Positions 6,981 to 9,814 of a stretch of DNA of 9,814 bases are shown in pieces. The notes beneath the pieces were generated by a model that worked only from the letters and a program-made list of their open reading frames with translations, was not told where the DNA came from and searched no databases. Source of the stretch: Anaerolineae bacterium (lineage in GTDB: Bacteria; Chloroflexota; Anaerolineae; UBA4142); assembly GCA_027457205.1 (NCBI GenBank), contig DAIDTM010000145.1:1-9814 (forward strand). The letters are read 5' to 3'. A program made the translations under genes and the position numbers. Positions within the stretch are counted from its first letter, which is position 1, and every line of letters begins with the position of its first letter.

Positions 6981-7520
6981 ATGAATCATCTAGTCAGACG
7001 TGTGCTTTCTTACGGTCTCGTCCTCTTGGTTTTGGCTGTGGCATTGGCTGCATTCGCGACTGCCCCTACCCGAATAAGTGACAGCATGGTTCGACCCAAC
7101 GGACCGGTTCTTCAAAGGATCACTCCCACCACGCAGCCCACGCTCACGGCTACGGCAACTCTTACCCCCACCAACACGTCAACGTTACCTACGGCTACTC
7201 ACACGCCAATACCGCCCACGGCTACCAAGACATCAATACCACCAACAGCGACTAACACATCCGTGCCGGTTGCTGCAACGAACACTCCGGTGCCAGCTGC
7301 CGCTACGTCTACGTCTCAGCCCGCGGCGACGAGTACACCTCTGCCTGTTGCTACAATTACTCCACTGCTAGGCGGCGTCGCCGCGACGGCAACACCGACG
7401 CCCAAACCAACATCGGCGTTACCTGCCACAGGTGGTTCTCCATTTACTTGGATCGCCGTGGGACTGGTGCTGGTACTGATCGTGTTTGGAGCGCGCGTCT
7501 TGCGTCAGACGACCAACTAG
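6981..7520 (+). CDS. Thr/Pro-rich stalk surface protein with LPATG-type sorting motif
   Basis: A 179-residue protein of unknown specific function with the architecture of a wall- or membrane-anchored surface protein. Residues 1-27 are a signal sequence (basic MNHLVRR, then a hydrophobic core, ending near AFA-TA). Residues about 46-145 are a low-complexity Thr/Pro/Ala stalk with a 9-residue period. LPATG at 147-151 is followed by a hydrophobic helix (about 156-171) and a short tail with R172 and R175, the layout recognised by sortases. In the sorted form the protein would be cut between T and G and joined to a wall or amine acceptor. GGGG lies about 9 nt before the ATG. It is transcribed divergently from the Tad operon and ends just before a strong terminator hairpin. 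No sortase gene is in the window, so covalent anchoring is inference; the protein may simply stay membrane-anchored. Confidence 0.85.
   Translation: MNHLVRRVLSYGLVLLVLAVALAAFATAPTRISDSMVRPNGPVLQRITPTTQPTLTATATLTPTNTSTLPTATHTPIPPTATKTSIPPTATNTSVPVAATNTPVPAAATSTSQPAATSTPLPVATITPLLGGVAATATPTPKPTSALPATGGSPFTWIAVGLVLVLIVFGARVLRQTTN
7191..7373 (+). repeat. 27-bp coding tandem repeat (9-residue Thr/Pro units)
   Basis: Five consecutive 27-bp units (7191-7217, 7218-7244, 7245-7271, 7272-7298, 7299-7325) encode nine-residue units of the type [TA]-A-T-x-T-[PS]-x-P-x. Two shorter and more diverged units follow, to about 7373. The copies differ at many silent positions, so the array is old or selected at protein level rather than freshly expanded. 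Thr-rich stalks of this kind are typical sites of O-glycosylation in surface proteins, which is inference here. Confidence 0.8.
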
Positions 7521-7556
7521 CGACGATCATCACGCGAATCGTATACGTTTTTGAAA

Positions 7557-7599
7557 GTGGCGGGTATGTCTCGATGGGCATACCCGCCACAATGTTTTT
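7557..7599 (+). terminator. Rho-independent terminator of the stalk-protein gene
   Basis: A perfect 12-bp stem, GTGGCGGGTATG (7557-7568) with CATACCCGCCAC (7579-7590), encloses a 10-nt loop and is followed by AATG and a run of five T (7595-7599). It starts 36 nt after the stop of the stalk gene. The stem also lies downstream of the convergent kelch gene, but the minus-strand continuation has only TTTC followed by an A-run, so its use in that direction is less clear. Confidence 0.85.
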
Positions 7600-7622
7600 G
7601 ACACAGTTGCGGAAATTGAACG

Positions 7623-9755
7623 TTAGTGGTTCTTCAGGATGAGCGGTAAATACAAGCCGCCAGTCCCGGTGATAATACTGCTACTACTGCCGATGATGCT
7701 GGTCAAGGGACCAGTAATGTTATTGTTTTCGTTGCTTTCGATGATTTGTCCCTCGGTAGGGCAGGTGGGTGGGAACAGACCGGGATTCGGGCAGGTATCT
7801 ACCTGCGCATAGAAATTGTGCGTACCAGCACTCACCGAGCAGCCACTTATCAAAATATTGCCGCTAGTACCCGGCGGAAGCGGATACGTACCGAGTTGCC
7901 AAGAATTGTAACACTCTCCCAGGTCTGACGGTCCCGTGGGCTTGTGGTCAACGTATACGTCGACCCAAAAATAGTGCGAAGTTGCGGCGGGCGCTCTTCT
8001 ACCACCCAAGGACCTGGTTTGCGGTACTAATGCGGGTATGATGGTTGGCAATTTGCGAACTGGACGCGCGGGTCCTTGCCCGTAATTTGAAACGGTAATG
8101 GTTACAGTTTGTGAGGCAGGCGACCCGGAAGCGAAGGCAGGCGGCACCTCCATATACGTGATGAGAAGGTCAGACGGCGGGGTGTAATGCGCTTGCACCG
8201 CGTTCAGAATGGGCGTTTCGGACGACTTGGTTGTGGTGAAGAACGCTTGATACTGCAAGTAACTGACGCCACTGTCAGTGATGGAAAATGTGGAAGTAAT
8301 ATTGGTCCCTGTAGTAAGACTGGGTAGATTTTTCCAGACCGCGCCGGTAAAATTCTGATCATTGCCAACGCGGTATCGAACCGTTAGCGTCGTACTGACG
8401 ACGTCCGTGATCGTCGAGTTCACGGCAATCTGGTCGAGGTTTTGTTGCCCTCCCAAAGAAATGACGCGCGAAAGGTAATTTCCATTCGGTGCGTACGTCG
8501 ATCCAAAACCGGTGGTGGATCCGTGATAGACAGTGTTTGTCGCTTTTCCGGTTGGACCATAACCGCCAATCACATACACTTCTCCGCCGCTGTTGACGAC
8601 GGAACCATGATAGTTGCGTGCTTCAGGGAGCGGCGATGATGAGATCCAGTGTACGCCGCCTCCCCAATCGTGCAATGCGCCGGTCGGATCAATCAGCGAA
8701 GATTGCACTTTGAGTGTTGGGGTGATGTTGATACCTTCCAGACCACCCGAGACAAAGATCTGTCCGTTGAACTGCACTGCCGCCTGCGCCATAAGAGTTA
8801 AAGGCAGATCGCTAGTATGCAGAGTAAATGAACCTACCGAGCCGTTCGAGTTAAATGCAGCGTAACTGACATCCGGCACATTATATGAACCGGCGATACC
8901 ACCGCCAATGAGGTAAAGATAGTCTGTGCCGGTACCGCTTTGCCAGATGACTGCGGAAAATGAAGAAAGCCCACCGCCCCCATTGTTAGGGATCACGCCC
9001 GATTGTGTAGTCCAACTGGTGATATCGCCAGTTGAAGGGTTGATCAGTCCGTATGAGATATCTGGATCGGCGGTGGAAAAACCCTCGTACCCGCCGATAA
9101 TGTAGAGGTAACCATTGTGCACGACGGCTTGGTGATAAACTAGAGGAATCGGCATAGGAGCTGATGTCGTTTTCCAACCGCCGAAAAAATTACCATTCGC
9201 GTCGAATTGCTGATAGTATACCGTCGATGTATACACTTGGGAAATGTTAGTGTTGCCCCCCGGCACGTACAGGAAACCGCCAGACCCTGTCGAATAAATG
9301 GTTGCGGGCATACCAGAAAGCCCAATGGGAAGGTTCGACACTGTTGTAAAGCCCGGCGCTTGAATGCCGCCCGTGATATATGTGGTGGCAGCAAAAATGC
9401 TTGTTTGAGGATTGCCTGTAGTGTCTACTCCGCCGATGACAAAGATTTTGTTGTTGTAGATCGCCGTGGCAAGTTCCGCGCGCGAGGCGGGCAAGGTGTT
9501 TGAGTCCGGGTTCCATGGTGACGTGATGCCGATCGGCAGCAACTGAACCGCGCCGTCGCCATTGTTGGATAGTCCCGTGGCATAGAATTGTCCCTGCGCA
9601 AAGTCGTTGATCGTCGTGTCGAAAACATAGCAGCCGGTGGAATCGCAGGTAGGACCGCCCGCGGAAACTGGGAAGGTCTGGCTGAGGAATAAACTCAAAA
9701 TGGCGACAAGCAGCATAACGCTGCTGCCGAAGAGCAACCATTTGGAGGTACGCAT
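7623..9755 (-). CDS. Exported kelch-repeat protein with CARDB-like domain and YLPL-type C-terminal tail
   Basis: A 710-residue secreted or surface protein; the exact role is unknown. Residues 1-32 are a signal peptide (cleavage likely after VSA). Six kelch blade motifs of the hydrophobic-GG type occur near 104-109 (IFVIGG), 161-167 (FLYVPGG), 216-222 (YLYIIGG), 279-285 (YLYLIGG), 332-338 (QIFVSGG) and 392-398 (EVYVIGG), about 55-63 residues apart, so a six-bladed propeller is likely. Residues about 440-525 look like a beta-sandwich (VSYLQYQAFFTTT, TPILNAVQAHY). Residues 528-685 are CARDB-like, ending in the typical ESNENNN at 673-679, but broken by a basic 27-residue insertion (564-590). The protein ends LYLPLILKNH. 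Propeller plus CARDB suggests binding of glycans or other surface ligands. AGGA lies about 8 nt before the ATG. It converges on the stalk gene; codon use looks less GC-rich than in the Tad genes. Confidence 0.88.
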   Translation of the reverse strand: MRTSKWLLFGSSVMLLVAILSLFLSQTFPVSAGGPTCDSTGCYVFDTTINDFAQGQFYATGLSNNGDGAVQLLPIGITSPWNPDSNTLPASRAELATAIYNNKIFVIGGVDTTGNPQTSIFAATTYITGGIQAPGFTTVSNLPIGLSGMPATIYSTGSGGFLYVPGGNTNISQVYTSTVYYQQFDANGNFFGGWKTTSAPMPIPLVYHQAVVHNGYLYIIGGYEGFSTADPDISYGLINPSTGDITSWTTQSGVIPNNGGGGLSSFSAVIWQSGTGTDYLYLIGGGIAGSYNVPDVSYAAFNSNGSVGSFTLHTSDLPLTLMAQAAVQFNGQIFVSGGLEGINITPTLKVQSSLIDPTGALHDWGGGVHWISSSPLPEARNYHGSVVNSGGEVYVIGGYGPTGKATNTVYHGSTTGFGSTYAPNGNYLSRVISLGGQQNLDQIAVNSTITDVVSTTLTVRYRVGNDQNFTGAVWKNLPSLTTGTNITSTFSITDSGVSYLQYQAFFTTTKSSETPILNAVQAHYTPPSDLLITYMEVPPAFASGSPASQTVTITVSNYGQGPARPVRKLPTIIPALVPQTRSLGGRRAPAATSHYFWVDVYVDHKPTGPSDLGECYNSWQLGTYPLPPGTSGNILISGCSVSAGTHNFYAQVDTCPNPGLFPPTCPTEGQIIESNENNNITGPLTSIIGSSSSIITGTGGLYLPLILKNH
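7986..8072 (-). other. In-frame 81-bp insertion within the CARDB-like domain
   Basis: Read on the coding strand, CCCGC occurs twice in the same codon phase, at 8072-8068 and 7991-7987, exactly 81 nt apart. Removing one copy with the intervening DNA would join GQGPA directly to ATSHYFWVDVYVD, giving an ordinary CARDB strand order. The inserted 27 residues (564-590) hold six basic and no acidic residues, unlike their surroundings. CAAGGACC (8007-8014) and GGTCCTTG (8071-8078) are 8-bp inverted repeats near the ends. This suggests a small inserted element, but a 5-bp duplication can arise by chance. Confidence 0.5.
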
Positions 9756-9814
9756 AGGGTGTATCCTAATTTTGCTGGTGACTGCCCAGGTTGCTCCAGA
9801 TGGTGTGTCCGCCC

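Noticed and set aside
7078..7371. Overlapping plus-strand frame inside the stalk gene
   Set aside because: Its Arg/Leu/Gln-rich product is the shifted reading of the Thr/Pro codon repeats.
7191..7373. CRISPR-like array
   Set aside because: The periodic repeat is protein-coding, in frame, with no unique spacers between identical repeats.
9247..9741. Second minus-strand open frame inside the kelch gene
   Set aside because: The frame is shifted relative to the kelch protein, which has a signal peptide and intact motifs across this stretch. The alternative product is His/Arg/Ser-rich and shows no domain.
9756..9814. Possible structured leader or riboswitch upstream of the kelch gene (CTGG at 9775-9778 facing CCAG at 9796-9799)
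   Set aside because: Only a 4-bp stem is clear, no conserved riboswitch core is recognisable, and the window ends too soon to judge.

Overview
The window most likely comes from a Chloroflexota bacterium (Anaerolineae-like or a relative). This is inferred from three things: a Tad pilus gene set that runs from cpaB straight to cpaE with no outer-membrane secretin gene between them, a large exported kelch/CARDB protein whose C-terminus ends in LYLPLILKNH (a tail I associate with secreted proteins of that phylum), and a T/P-rich surface protein with an LPATG motif. No rRNA, tRNA, CRISPR array or transposase gene is visible.

Positions 79-6769 hold seven genes on the minus strand, read from high to low coordinates: cpaB (SAF domain), cpaE/tadZ (receiver plus ParA/MinD-like domain), cpaF/tadA (secretion ATPase), tadB, tadC, a DUF192 protein and a ComF-family protein. 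Most gaps are short (12-69 nt), and the DUF192 start overlaps the tadC end, so this looks like one operon. The largest gap, 134 nt between cpaE and cpaF, contains an imperfect inverted repeat. A good sigma70-type promoter lies just upstream of cpaB. CpaF would power assembly at the membrane, TadB/TadC form the inner-membrane platform, CpaE localises or regulates the machine, and CpaB is the exported SAF component. Pilin, prepilin peptidase, pseudopilin and secretin genes are not in the window.

Positions 6770-6980 are a divergent promoter region: a second sigma70-type promoter points right, to a 179-residue protein with an N-terminal signal/anchor segment, a Thr/Pro repeat stalk, an LPATG motif, a membrane segment and a short basic tail. 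Its gene ends at a perfect 12-bp hairpin followed by a T-run (7557-7599).

Positions 7623-9755 (minus, convergent with the stalk gene) encode a 710-residue exported protein: signal peptide, six kelch motifs, a beta-sandwich-like segment, a CARDB-like domain interrupted by a basic 27-residue in-frame insertion, and the YLPL-type tail. Overall the window reads as a cell-surface and adhesion/pilus region. The presence of comF at the operon end raises the possibility of a link to DNA uptake.
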